64,000 nt of DNA from Synchiropus splendidus. Taxonomy: Eukaryota; Chordata; Actinopteri; Syngnathiformes; Callionymidae. Shown one piece after another: positions 52,601 to 64,000 of the stretch. A program made the position numbers and the translations under genes. The DNA lies in the NCBI RefSeq assembly GCF_027744825.2, contig NC_071340.1, forward strand, positions 8,385,501 through 8,449,500, written 5' to 3'. Every line of letters begins with the position of its first letter. Within the stretch, counting starts at the first letter, position 1. Below the pieces are notes generated by a model that had not been told where the DNA came from, made no database searches, and saw only the letters and a program-made list of their open reading frames with translations.

Positions 52601-54166
52601 CCGACTCGCTTGTGTTAGCTACATCCAAAACACTTCATATTAGGCGAGGCACATTACAGGTGGAGTGCAGGATAGGCAAGGCACTCATGAGGGGGTCTTC
52701 CTGACCTGTTTCACTAGTGAAAGATCGTGAGTGTCAGCGATACCTCAGCCATAGATAAGTGACAGCACAGTTACACCTATAGCCAGATGTCAATCTTTGG
52801 GGAGTATCTTCATAAATCTGACCTAAAAGAGTCCAACTAACTGTTAATTCAATCACTTTATATTCAGTTCATTCTTAATGCAATGAGGAGTCATCAGTGA
52901 GCAGTATCAGAACGTGGATGTGAACACAATGAATGTTTGAATACAAGTCCTGCTTCCACACACAGCTATTTTGAGTGTTAACAAATAGTTTCAACCAATA
53001 ATAGAAGAGATGACTCACCTGACGGGTCCACTGATTCCAGCTCCAAGTTTCTGGGTCCAGTTGATGTTGTATTCGTCAAGGATGGATGTTTCCTGCTCAG
53101 AGAGACAGCAACAAGGACAGGTTTGGACGCTTGCAAAGACAAAAAAAGCTAACATTTTAATGTAGGTCACGCTAACCCCTCATTAAGTGAATTGTGACCC
53201 AGCTCAGAAAGTGGGGTAAGAGCCCCTGGAGATCACATTTTACTGCCTCGCCAGGGACACTTTCACGAGACTCAGCCAGAAACTAAAATCAGAGCGATGA
53301 TGAAAGAAACTTGGTAATGTCCTTTTGGAAGCCAATCAGAGTTACCCAGCATGATCAACCCCAAAACCAAATGAGATGAAATTTAGAAAAAACAGGAAAT
53401 CATCCAATGGGCACATCCAGTAGGGTATGCTTTATTTATGAATGAGTTGATGACATGGTTACACTGTGAAATAACAACAAATCACTTGAATCAGACACAC
53501 ATGGCTGAAAGATACATTTCAAAACTGTACACACTGGTGCGGCTGGAGATAGAGATAGTAGCAGTTGCTGATATATAACAGTCCCATTTTATAAAACATA
53601 TAGTTAAGGTGATAATTTGCTGTCTTTGGCTGGAATTGGACCCCAAGTCTGGCTGCCTTTCAATTAGAGGGAACCTGGAAACTTGACATTTTGACACCCA
53701 CGGATATAAGTGCCACTGTAAACCTAGTTATCTAAATTATTAAATAATCAAAAGGGAAAGAGCGGCGAGCCAAGCAAACCCACAAGTGGATAACGTGTTT
53801 CTTCCCAGACCGTTTTTAAAATAGAAGACCATCTCACCACTTTATCATATCCTGAAAATGGAAACGTCAAATGAACACAACGTTTAACTTGATCAAGCTG
53901 CTCCTGAGGTCCCTGCGGTGCGTGACTGCTTGCTTAAACATAAAACTCCAAATGCGTCACAACACCGATGTTAAACATTACCAAAGTCAAAACTGGTTTA
54001 AGCAGCCATTCCATAAAATTAGAAATGATACTGAGTGGTGGCGAAATAAATCAATACTTAGTATCAGACATAAAAAAAAGCAGCCGGAGAGAAACAAAAA
54101 GGGATTAAATCATGGGATTTCAGTAAATACCTTGATGAACTTGTCTGCGTTGTTATCCTCGGACAT
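46649..54166 (-). CDS. mapkapk5: MAP kinase-activated protein kinase 5 (PRAK)
   Basis: Ser/Thr kinase activated by p38 and ERK3/4 that phosphorylates substrates such as HSP27. Fourteen minus-strand coding exons: 54131-54166, 53019-53092, 50710-50785, 50331-50428, 50120-50228, 49542-49631, 49307-49402, 49139-49219, 48893-49080, 48705-48825, 48366-48496, 48164-48279, 47147-47251, 46649-46737. They join in frame to 469 aa (human about 473). Visible motifs: glycine loop KLGAGISGPVRV, catalytic lysine in LALKILID, HRDLKPEN, DFGFAKID, and activation-loop LMTPQFTPYYVAPQ with the p38-target threonine. Later come GYPPFYSKHHSRTIPKDM, the nuclear localisation stretch NPILRKRKLLG and a C-terminal helix DKVDRLKLAEIVKQ. 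It is divergent from atxn2 across 2.9 kb. Confidence 0.97.
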
Positions 54167-55244
54167 GTTGATCCAGACAGATGTTCGTCTCTCCCAGTTG
54201 ACAGTATAAACAAGACGATTCCTTCCCACTGACCTTCCAAAAGTTTCGGTCTGCCTACCCTGGACTGGATCAACGCTTTGTTATATTACCCCGAATGAGC
54301 GGACAAGGCCATTGAGTCAACACCAGCAGGTTTCTCTCACTAGGAGCCCAGAAACCAGTCTCCCGGGGCGACTCGGCGTTTGCGCCAGGCCAACTCGGCT
54401 CGCAGCCTCGGGGTTCGACTCGCTCTTCCAGTCGTCGTAAAAGCACGGGGGTGACCATGTAGAGAGCCAGAACCCCAGCAAGACGGCAAGAAATCACAGA
54501 CCAAGACCCTAATGTGGTCTAGCCCACCAGCTTTGGAGGCGTAAGACAAGAGGTGTATTTTTAGCACTGAGAGCTAAAGTGAAGACGACGTTAGCTCGCT
54601 AGCTAGCCGACGGCACTCCATTCCGTGGTCAGACAGGTGGCGAAATCCACAGTAGCGGTGACCCGAGGTGCGAATCGACCCAGATCGATTAAAGAACAAC
54701 CACCTGGATGTAAGCCGGGTCCACAGTGTCACATCGTGCGCTACGATGCCGAACCGTAACAGCCTATTATGTCGTCAAGCTTGTCGCGTCACGATGAAGG
54801 AAAGTGAAGTTCACCACACAAAAACCAGGGAAACTTCAATTGGTACCGAAAAGTTCATTTTTGGCGCCGTTGCTTCGCGCTTCGATTTAAAAAAAAATGT
54901 CATTGGAAATATTTTTACCTACAGTATTTGCTAATCCGGTGCTTGTTCTTCTTCTCTGCCTCTACCGGACAGCGTCTTGCGAGGTTGTAGTGCATATCGC
55001 CATCTACTGCACAAACGCGGCAATAAAATGTGTTAGTCCTCCGTGACCTTTCAGATTTAAATTGGATTTTGCAAATAATTAAATGCAAAATCAAATATAT
55101 AGCACTTTGATTAATCACCATAACCTGATTTTTTTTTATTCAACACAACAACATATACATTTTTAGTAGGTGTTCATTCTCTCCTTAAACTAAAGGCCAG
55201 CAACCTCATTGCAAAGAATTGAAATATCATACACACATACATCG

Positions 55245-55370
55245 TCAGTTAGCGCTTAGTCCTGCTCAGGGTTGCGGGGAGTGCAGGAGTCTATCCCAGC
55301 AGTCATTGGCCGAGTGGCGGGAATAAACCCTGGACAGGTCGCAGTCCATCAAAGGGCACACACACACAAT
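55245..55370 (+). repeat. Teleost dispersed repeat
   Basis: Reads in order CTGCTCAGGGTTGCGGGGAG, CTATCCCAGCAGTCATTGGC and CCTGGACAGGTCGCAGTCCA. This matches the widespread fish repeat with CTATCCCAGCTGTCAT...CACCCTGGACAGGTCGCCAGTCCATC. The copy is decayed and non-coding. Confidence 0.7.
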
Positions 55371-55929
55371 TAGTGGCAATTTAGTGGCAATTTTAGAGAT
55401 ACCAAAAGTAATTCTGATTAAGTCTATGATATACTGTTCAGTTTACCGTTTTTTTTCTACTTCAATAACCAGCAATTTATGCACATACCCAAAGCAATGA
55501 GCTGAAAGAATTTAATTTAAATAATGTATTGCAATACTCATTATTGTAATAGATCAAAATGTATGAAGCAGAATATAACACTATTTTACATGTGGGAGAA
55601 CTTATTCCCGGAATTATACTATATCGTTACCAATTGTTTGTCTCAAGAATGCTTTCACTTGACAGTTTACATCATAAAATCCAATCCAACATTTATCTTC
55701 ATTGTTTAATAGGACACAAGCAACATTTAGTGTTATTATAAAAAAAATATTTCCCATACATTGACAGTCATCGTACCAACAGAAAGTGTTTCCTGTTAGA
55801 ATCGTACAGTAAGCTTCAAACGGCAACAGCCAAGTATAAAGTGATGAACACATTATGTATCTGGACTTGGATGATGTAGCAGCAGGGATTGTTTTCTCTT
55901 CACTATTCTGGGGAGCAGGACTTTGACAC

Positions 55930-55990
55930 ATGAACTGAATTTTGCCCACTGTGGAACTGATAAAGGCAATCTAATCTAATCTAATCTAAT
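55930..55990 (+). mobile_element. LINE 3' terminus with (AATCT)n tail
   Basis: GAATTTTGCCCACTGTGGAA, then CTGATAAAGG and about five AATCT/TAATC units, resembles the GAATTTCCCCACTGTGGGACTAATAAAGG plus short-repeat 3' ends of fish L2/CR1-like LINEs. Confidence 0.55.
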
Positions 55991-56064
55991 ATAAGCTAGT
56001 TCTGGATGGTGCCAAAATCGTGTATGTATATTTATGGAGTTGCATAATGCAACCATAAATTGTT

Positions 56065-56084
56065 AAAAAAAAAAAAAAAAAAAA
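56065..56084 (+). repeat. Poly(A) run of 20
   Basis: An uninterrupted A20 tract upstream of the atxn2 promoter, possibly a retroposon tail. No associated body was identified. Confidence 0.9.
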
Positions 56085-57062
56085 CGGCTTCTGAAAATTC
56101 TCAATGAAAACGCCACCTTCGAGAAACACAACTACATCTCATCCTGGAAAAACCATGAAGATTCTGATGAATGGAAACCACAACTTTAGACTGACGCAGT
56201 CCATGTTGTGACTGTTAATGGAGTTTACCCAAGGTGTCATTTGAGGTTACCATCGAGCAAATGCTGCTCCTCTATGAAACCAAACCACGATTGTATCAGT
56301 CCAAATGGCGAGTGCAATTGGACGAAAACAAAACATCATATTGCGATACTCGCGGTGTCTCCGGTAAAAACTGCGCACTATGAGAAGTGAGGTGACAGAA
56401 TCCTGTGTACGTTCGCCGGCCTCACGTGGATGCCCTAAAACACCCTTTCAGGATTCAGGCACTTCCTGAAAATAGTGCCGTCCGGATGGTCTCCTGCCAC
56501 AAAACAAAGAATGTGTTTACATTTAAACACACACTCTCTAGATTGTGTCGCTTATGATAATGTCGGCGTTTATTTGCCGACTTGTTTCATTTTGAAAAAG
56601 ACTCAGCGCTCTGTAATTTGTCCAGGAGCGGCGTGTCGTTGCGCATTTCACATATATCCCTCCGCTGTTTTTTGTCCCTTTCAGACTGTTTTGGTCTTTT
56701 CGATGTTAGCAACGGAGAGAACCCGAGATAGCGAGAAACCCCATTTTCATCTTATTTAAGAGTTCTGTTAGACTTATACATCAAAGTGTGAGGGGGCTTT
56801 GCACCCATTTTTACTTTAGACGAGTGACTGGTGCGTGTTATCTTTTTTAAATATATATATTTCCTGTTTCAACAGGATTTGTACAGATTGCTAATCAGCT
56901 AGCCTTTTAGCATAGCATCACGTTGACATTAGCCTCGCAGCTAACGCAGTTGATTGGACGTGTAACGGTCGCAGAGGGGCTGTCACACGACCGACCACCG
57001 CCACAACTCCCGTCAGAGAATTGCCCAGTCGTTCAAAAGACATTGTCTTTTATGGGATCGCC

Positions 57063-60000
57063 ATGTCAATGAAGGCCGGTGGAAATCGCAGCAAGCCAGG
57101 CGGTGGCAGCAACGCTGGTGCCGCCGTCTCCGGTGCCGGAGGAAGCGGCGGTGGGAGACAGAATCTGGGCAGGTCTGTGAGAATGAAACTCTTCTTTAGC
57201 GGCTTTAAAATACACAGGGGGAGCTACATTTCGCTGTCGGCCAACGCGTGTGCGCGACTGACTCGTCCTGTGAGGAGTTTCGGAGATGACATTATGGTCA
57301 GGCGGCGTAAACTCGAATGGTTAGTGGACGGTGTTCGGGCCTTGACGCGCTGGTCAGGCGAGGCCTGTCAGCCCCAGTGTCGCTTGCCCCGCACCCGAAC
57401 CGAGTAGCATCAGTAGCCCAATTAACGTCTTTTCGCTAATTGATTTGTTCATGGCCGACATTTTCTGCGTCTGTGTCGTTGTGCTTTGGCGTGTCAAGCC
57501 GCGGATTCCCTTCAACAATCGCCGTTAAGTCCATCGTCTGTGGCAATTAACCGTTTTGCCCATTATTCAATGCACTGCATGTCTGATGGCAGACAAACGT
57601 AGATGGTCAGAACATTTCTGCTCCTTAAAGCTGGCGTTTATAGCCCACTGAAGCCTTGTAGTTTTAGGTTTACCGCAACAATGCCGCAAATGGGTGTATT
57701 TTTTTTGTTCAGGAATTGACAGATAACATGTGGGTGGGTGTAGAGACGGGGTGAGGACGTGGAGCCCCACGAGCTTTCAACCTTGACAACATGAAATAAC
57801 GTCCTTGTGGTCTGACATGTGTTAACGTTAGTCCACGTTTGTGGGCAGTGGTGGCTCCAAGACTAGTTTCTGTTCACCAGTCACCAGGATGGGATCAGCC
57901 TGCGCTCTGATAAGATCTTCTGCGCAGGCCTCTTTGGAAGCCCCAAGTTTAATATTGTTCATGTTTTAGCATTTAATCTCCACATGCCTGACACTAAATG
58001 GGTGTCAAATGCTGTGCTGAGGGTAGGCTCTAAGGAGACTCAAATTCTCAACAAGCTGCCTCTCAAGTCATTCCTCCCTCCATCTGAGCTCTGCAGCCCT
58101 CCATAGAAAGAATGGTTGGATTTCTGGAGCACAGTATACTGTGGCCCTCTCATTTTGTGTCACATTATCTTGCAACCAGCTGTGTTCTCATCCAAAATCA
58201 TATGAATGTAAAAAAAAATAAATCCAACTTTAATAACAAATTTAATTAAAACAAATGTAATCTTTCCCTATATAGCTGGGGTAAATGCCGTCTTTCTTTA
58301 TGCACTATAAATCCTCATTATCTTTGATCCTGATGATTATGTTCTCCCAAAAAATTAACTTGAACTCCTCTTCTAATAAAAAAAAATCATATAAAAAATA
58401 TGAAAATTCCCTTGAATATATTTCTTATGTTGGCTTTTATGGCTGCTGCATTTAAATCAAAGAAAAACCTCATGTTTTTTTATGCAGTTTATCTTGACAA
58501 TACATTTCTTCAATTTCACTTCGTATATTATTTATTGTGTATTTTACGTCTTCTATTTCCACCCAATCCAAAAGTTCACCCCAGTATGTGTCAGTTTCTC
58601 TTTTGTAGACCTTATGTTTTAAGTATTTTCAAGTCCATATTCTTGTCTTTTGCATTTTAAAGTAACATTGTAAATGTTGATTTCTATGATTGGCTTGTTT
58701 CATTTTACAACAAATGGGTTTTGTTTTCACGGAACATGCGTGAAATCCAAATCAAATTAGGATTCATACAGAACTGTTTCAATCCATAGTGTGGATTGAA
58801 ACAGTTCAGTTCATGGTTTCCCTGTCACTTAAAAACTGACCGTCATATGAAAGGTAACTGTTGAGCTATAACTTTCCAACCTCACCCCATTTGTATTCTT
58901 CCTTTCCGAACACAAGACTTTGCTCATGAATGAGTTAGAGACCCGTGTTGCAATACTTAAAAATGCATCACAGGAAGCCTCTCCAGAGATAAACCAATTT
59001 ATTAAAAAAAAAAAAAAAAAAAAAGATGAATATACCGTTGGCAGCATATTAAAACCTCACAGGCCTCAGTTGTAATGTGTTGTGAAAGCCCAAACGTTGT
59101 GAGGTTTGAATAAGGAGTTAGACTCTGGTTTATTTGCCAGAGTCACTCTACACTGTATTATACCATGCTATTTAACTGGCCAATTAACCTTTACTCAAAT
59201 GTTCAAGGCATTCAGGACATGTCTGCATTCATTCAAGAGTCGGTGCTTTCTCCGGCCAGCACTTGAACAAGGTGCATTCTAGGACAAGCTAGTGGGAAAA
59301 CACAACCTACTCAACCATGGCGAGTGACCAGCCTTCACATTTTTTCCACACTTAGTGAGCAAAGTATGGCAAGTTTTTAACAGCAAAAAGCAGTGTATTT
59401 CTTCCCAGGTTGATGCTGCTTACTTTTTGAGGACACGGGGTTAATGGCAGGTCATAGTGATGTCTTTAGCCCTGCAAAAGCTTGAGCTGGATTGTCTCAT
59501 TTTACTGTGACTAAGAGTGCTGTTTAGGGCATGCTTGATTATTTCTTTCTCTCTTTTATAGGGGAAGACACAGTGGTAAAGGTCCCTCATCAGTAAGTCT
59601 AGACTCTTTCTGTCTTACCTTGATCCTCTCCAGTCACACCTGTCCTCATTACTCCGTCCACGAGCCACAATGTCTTCCTCTTCTCGTTTTACCTGGTACT
59701 CCTGAGTATTACTCTTCCAAAAAAACAGGAGATTTGGGAATAAGGGCCAGACATTATAAGAACTGTTCTTCACTCTGCTCTTTTTCAATTTCTGAATCAT
59801 GCTAGAAGAAACTTTGTCTGAATTGTATGCATTGTATCAATTTAGAAGCCGTGTGATATAATAGTTCTAAAACAGTCGTGTAACATGCCAAGTTACATGT
59901 TTGTAATGTATCAGAGGACTGAAATGAACATTCTTGAGTATCCCCTCTTCCCGCCCAACTTATTGTTTTGACACCATGTCAGGTTATAAGCTTCCTTTTC

Positions 60001-63000
60001 ACTCCTGCTCCATGATGAATTATGGATTCTTGTCAATTATGTTTTTTTGCTTTGTTCTTCAGGTCATTTACAATGGCGTGTATGCAAATGTGAGGATGGT
60101 CCATGTCTTGACTTCAGTCGTGGTGGGTTTTCTAAATTAGTTTTACATCATATTTACTGGGTTGCTATTAGGGCTGCAACAGTAAATCCAGAAAATCACA
60201 TAAAATTGATGAATAAAAGTGTTTATCACCGGTCCATGGTGTTGCATGCTGCGCACTATGTTAAGATATAAAAAAGTTTACTTCAGCGAAGCAGGTGCTG
60301 TGGGAAGACTGTCGCAGTGACGTAGTCTGAAAGTGACTCCTTGGCTCCTAATAACAAGAAACTTATCCGTTTTGCGGTTTGATCATGTCGATCATGTTCT
60401 GAAAGTCCAGCGACAACACAGGACCAGCCAAGTACACGTCAACAAGTGATCGTTTTGCTCTCTGTTTTTGTTCAAATGCCATTCCGTGGAGAGCACTTTC
60501 TTTAACACATTTTATGGATTTATTGATGCCAAAACTTCTGCATTGATGTCTGGCTGCTTTGTTTACATCCCCAAGAGGTGACATCAGCGGACCCTGTGTG
60601 GATACAAATTCTATGATTTCAATTGGGAACCGTTTTCAAATTATTTTTAGGAGACCCTCATTACGAGAAGAAATCACACCTTTACTCTTGTGCTCTTTTT
60701 GCAGTGGCCCAAGAGTTTAGTGTAGCGTTGTGAAGAGCACGCAGGGTGCTTGATTTATGCGCCACTAGAGCCGATTGAGCTCTAGCTGTTGCTTTCACTT
60801 TTAAATGGTCAATTATTTATATATCAAACTACTTCTTACACTGAGTGTTCCATGAACCTCTGCTCCGGTGAGCTTGTGGTGCTCACCGTATGTGTGAGAC
60901 AGAGATGGATACATCAAACAGCCATTCCTGTTGTTACAGATTATTTGTCAGCACCAAGCCACTGCACAAACAGTAGGCACACTGGAGCTTTCAGTTTGAG
61001 TCTTGGACATATGCGCGACCCCCTCTGGTGAACCCAAATCTTAATTCAATAAAATGATTTTTTTGGATTTGTATTTTTTAAATATTCATTGATTGCACAC
61101 ACCATGGAAAAACAGATCTATATCCAATTGACATGGCGATGAATCTTAAAATTAGTTGCAGCCCTATGTGCAATTTTATCTTAGAAGGTTTTTGCTTACA
61201 CACACATGAAGTTCTAGATAAAGTGGATGACTTTGTTTCACAAATGTTTTCAGTACAGCAACATAAAGATGACAAACTGCTCAGTTTTTTTAACCTACTG
61301 AAAATTAATCAACCATTAGATCACTACCATTGGAATTGTGTTGCATCTCCTGCCAATAAGAAAGTAAAGCAGCTATTCTAGAGAGGCTGAGTCATTTCAA
61401 GCATAGTATTCTTGCATCTGTGCGTCTTTTTGAAATGAAGGAATTATTTCTTTAAAGTGTATTAGCCATTTTCAAATGATTTTTTTGTGAACGCCCCGGA
61501 TGGTGAAGATGAATGTGCTATTGTCTTCCTCATTGTGATAAAAACACAAGGACGAGTGGTTTAATCTTCTAAACATCGACGCCAACCACAATGGCGTTTA
61601 ATTAATTAGCGACTGCTGCAGGCTTTTCACATGCTGCCTTCTTTGGAAATGTCCACACAGCAGTAAACAAAGCCTCTGATTGAACAGGACTGCTGGTTGC
61701 TTTATAGAAAATCTAGATTGATCTATGTTTTGCCTGCTTCCGAGCCCACAGTTTTGCTGTTTCCTGGTCATTTCAGGCTGACATGGCAGTTGCTTGTCTG
61801 TACATTTGCAGGGCACCAAGTGTGAGCTGAAGGTGAAGAACGGCGTCGTCTACGAAGGAGTGTTCAAGACATATGGACCAGAGGTAGAAGCGCTTTCATT
61901 CACCTCTCTTCAGTGTCTTGCTCGTTCTTCTGCTCTGACTTCTGTTTACTGCTGCTAGATGGGATTGATTTGTGGCATTTTATCTTCCCTTTTAGGCTGA
62001 TGTAGGGCTCTGACGGGATTAAGTTGCAACTGTGGTACTTGTTTAAGTGAAACCTGTTTAGTGGGAAGGAACTTATTAGGCCGTTTGTGACCTGTTGGAG
62101 GCGGTAATGTGCATTTGCCCCGCCCGCTCTTGAGAAGTAGAAGAAGCACAGCAGCCTATTGAGTGCAGTGAGAATAGTCAGAGTAGTCGTATCGTGACCT
62201 TTGGGCTTGGGTTTCTCTTAGTCACTTTCATCTGTAGTTTGTCCTTTTCACACCTACGTTGTTTTGCGTGGACTCTACATGCCCCCCAAGCATAGTAGCA
62301 GATGTAACACCACAGAGACCGGAGTGACAGACAAGTGACGAGGCTGTGAGGATGAAGGCAGTAAGTGGAGGAATGGAGAAAAAAAACTAATAAGTGGGAG
62401 AAAGAGGAACGCTCAATGACTAGATGTGACCTCCAGAAGATGTCATGAGGGCGTTGTTCTGGTTCTGCCAGTGTGACATAAGTGCTCACCGTGCTGATTT
62501 CATCCAGAATGCAAACACAGACGGGACAAAAAAAAACACATTTCAGACATGCTCTGTGCTTCCTGGGTGGAGAGAGGGATTACATGCTAGATGGTAGAAT
62601 AGAAATATATCTAAGATAAAAGATGTGTAGATGATTTCAAAATGCTTCTGCATTGTTTTCTGACTCAAAAGAGGTTTTGTCTTTTTATTATGTGTCTTGA
62701 GTAATGTGAAATTCTCTTATGGATTATCCTTATAGTGAAGTGGGCAAGGGGCACCATGTGGGAGGAAGACACTAAGGCTTTTATCATGGTCTCTATGTAT
62801 TGCAATTGAAATCCATCACAATGTCCTTAGCCGGAGCTGTCACATGCTGTCGTTTTACTTCTCTTCAATAGATTTGCTGGACTTCCTGTACTTGAGATGA
62901 ACCTCTAATCTTATTTCATGTCATTGTTTACGCAGTGTGACCTCGTGTTGGATGCTGCCCATATAAAGAGCCCGGAACCTAGTGTTGGCCCCAAAAGAGA

Positions 63001-63086
63001 GGACATTATGGAGAGTGTGGTTTTCAAGTCCTCTGATGTAGTAGTGGTGAACTTCAAAGACGTTGACCTGAATTTTGCCAGGAAAG
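57063..63086 (+). CDS. atxn2: Ataxin-2, 5' partial gene (first five coding exons)
   Basis: Cytoplasmic RNA-binding regulator of translation and stress granules that interacts with poly(A)-binding protein. Plus-strand coding exons: 57063-57172 (MSMKAGGNRSKPGGG, then a Gly/Ala/Ser-rich leader), 59562-59592, 60063-60122, 61812-61883, 62936-63086. They join in frame to 141 residues plus one base. The Lsm domain runs from about residue 50: VYANVRMVHVLTSVVGTKCE, VKNGVVYEGVFKTYGPECDL, and IMESVVFKSSDVVVVNFKDVD. The sequence is closer to ATXN2 than ATXN2L in these segments as I recall them. The LsmAD, PAM2 and C-terminal exons lie past the right edge. There is no polyglutamine tract. Intron 1 (57173-59561) contains a perfect hairpin, and intron 3 (60123-61811) an hAT element. 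Confidence 0.95.
58771..58807. repeat. Perfect 16-bp inverted repeat with 5-nt loop
   Basis: GAACTGTTTCAATCCA (58771-58786) and its exact reverse complement (58792-58807) flank the loop TAGTG in atxn2 intron 1. The stem is shorter than a microRNA hairpin. Confidence 0.9.
60169..61166. mobile_element. Non-autonomous hAT-like element, about 1 kb
   Basis: TAGGGCTGCAAC at 60169-60180 is exactly inverted at 61155-61166 (GTTGCAGCCCTA). These are the ends of a common fish hAT-like family. The flanking 8-mers (GTTGCTAT and TGTGCAAT) agree at only 5 of 8 positions, so the target duplication has decayed or one end is shared by chance. No transposase frame is visible inside. It is within atxn2 intron 3. 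Confidence 0.6.
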
Positions 63087-64000
63087 GTAAGAAGTTCACA
63101 AGCATGTATCCAAATAGCACAGTTATTGTTTGTGAATAGTTGAGCTAGTTTATTTACGTCAGGGTGCGTCCAGAATGAGCGTACTGTTTTTTAGAAGACA
63201 TTTATTTCATTGTGTTTAGACTGTCCAAAGTCTGGTCTCTCAACCTGATCAGTCAAGTTGAGCAGTGCTCAGTCAGTCTTTGGTATATCGTCTACTATGA
63301 ACTCCTTGTCTCGGTTTTAATATTTTAAGCCAAAATTTAAAAAAACTGGTGCTACACATTTTCATATTTTGTGACATTCTATTTTTTATCATCTTGTAAT
63401 ACACATTGCCCTTTATTCATTGAGTGACTCTTAAAAACCAGTGCAAACAAGAAGTTAGTGTCTTGTAACTTGCTGGTTGCCCATCCTGAGAACAAACACC
63501 AGCACGTAACTTGTAGTTGATGACCATCAGTACATGCCCACCGCTTATTGATCATTGTCTGTATTTACCTGCCCGATGTCATCAGGACGCTGGCTGGACG
63601 TAAATCTTTTGTTTCCGTCCTAAGTAGTCCCAGTCGCAGATGGCTAATCTTGTCAATTGAGTGGGTGGAAACCTTTGTATTCAGCAAGGACATCAGAAGA
63701 CCTTGATATTGTTAATTTGGAGTCAAATAATCAGTTCAGCAAAGATTGTCTTTTGCACGGTCTCATTTCTCAACGGTGTTTTATCTGGGAAACTCCCATC
63801 ATGATATCATTAAAGCAGCACAGTCAATCTCCAATTGTCGCTGGGAGGAAAGTCAATTGTCATTCTGTCAGTTCATCCTCTGACTGTGTGTCATCTGTCC
63901 ATCTCTCCTCTCCACCTGTCCAGTTTCCTCTGACACAGGTAATATACATCTCTGTACTGCATCTGCTCACAACACTTCGATAATGAATCTGGAAATTATT
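63087..64000 (+). other. atxn2: atxn2 intron 5 (incomplete)
   Basis: After the donor AAAG|GTAAGA the sequence to the window end shows no next exon (expected to continue with an FTD-like segment in the ATXN2 family). It has only AT-rich intronic sequence. The next acceptor is off the right edge. Confidence 0.6.

Larger units (their letters stand above)
54167..57062. promoter_or_regulatory. Divergent mapkapk5/atxn2 upstream region
   Basis: Contains the mapkapk5 promoter at the left (CpG-bearing sequence 54340-54760) and the atxn2 promoter and 5' UTR at the right (GC-rich from about 56930). Between them are AT-rich sequence and repeats at 55245-55370, 55930-55990 and 56065-56084. At 2.9 kb it is longer than a typical shared bidirectional promoter, so two separate promoters are likely. 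Confidence 0.45.

Noticed and set aside
57021..57062. Upstream in-frame extension of ataxin-2
   Set aside because: The extended frame begins with TTG, not ATG. The first in-frame ATG is at 57063 and matches the MSMKAGG-type start.

Overview
This is vertebrate nuclear DNA, almost certainly from a ray-finned (teleost) fish. All protein genes are split by spliceosomal introns with GT-AG (twice GC-AG) boundaries. Encoded proteins match vertebrate families nearly end to end, and the dispersed repeats (hAT elements, L2/Maui-like and Rex-like LINE relics, tRNA-derived SINE head) are of types common in fish. Gene density is high (eight genes in 64 kb, mostly short introns). I cannot name the species. 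There are no bacterial, phage or CRISPR features and no operons.

Layout, left to right: plpp1 (lipid phosphate phosphatase, minus, 3' end off the left edge; coding exons 633-3572); an intergenic stretch with a complete non-autonomous hAT element (4243-5006, exact 8-bp target duplication); csgalnact1 (chondroitin GalNAc-transferase, minus, 6619-12297, complete, nine coding exons); rnf122 (RING-H2 membrane E3 ligase, minus, 17483-27786, complete, six coding exons); ggh (gamma-glutamyl hydrolase, minus, 28810-31846, first coding exon uncertain); nmrk1 (nicotinamide riboside kinase, minus, 34930-37325, complete); ostf1 (SH3-ankyrin protein, plus, 38285-43701, complete); mapkapk5 (PRAK kinase, minus, 46649-54166, complete, fourteen coding exons); atxn2 (ataxin-2, plus, 57063 onward, first five coding exons, continues past the right edge).

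The genes do not form one pathway. Two neighbour pairs match human synteny as I recall it: nmrk1/ostf1 (human 9q21) and mapkapk5/atxn2 (human 12q24). The other four map to human chromosomes 5 and 8, so the window mixes ancestral linkage groups. nmrk1 and ostf1 are divergent, with 959 bp between start codons, and share an interval carrying a near-perfect ZNF143/THAP11 motif and an NRF1-type motif.

I found no undescribed biological system. The points most worth a second look are the intact-ended hAT insertion with a nested tRNA-like SINE head, two GC-AG introns supported by reading frame, the nmrk1/ostf1 shared promoter, perfect or near-perfect inverted repeats in introns, a possible overlapping upstream ORF at the atxn2 start, the absence of a polyglutamine run in atxn2 exon 1, and an unresolved 5' end of ggh.
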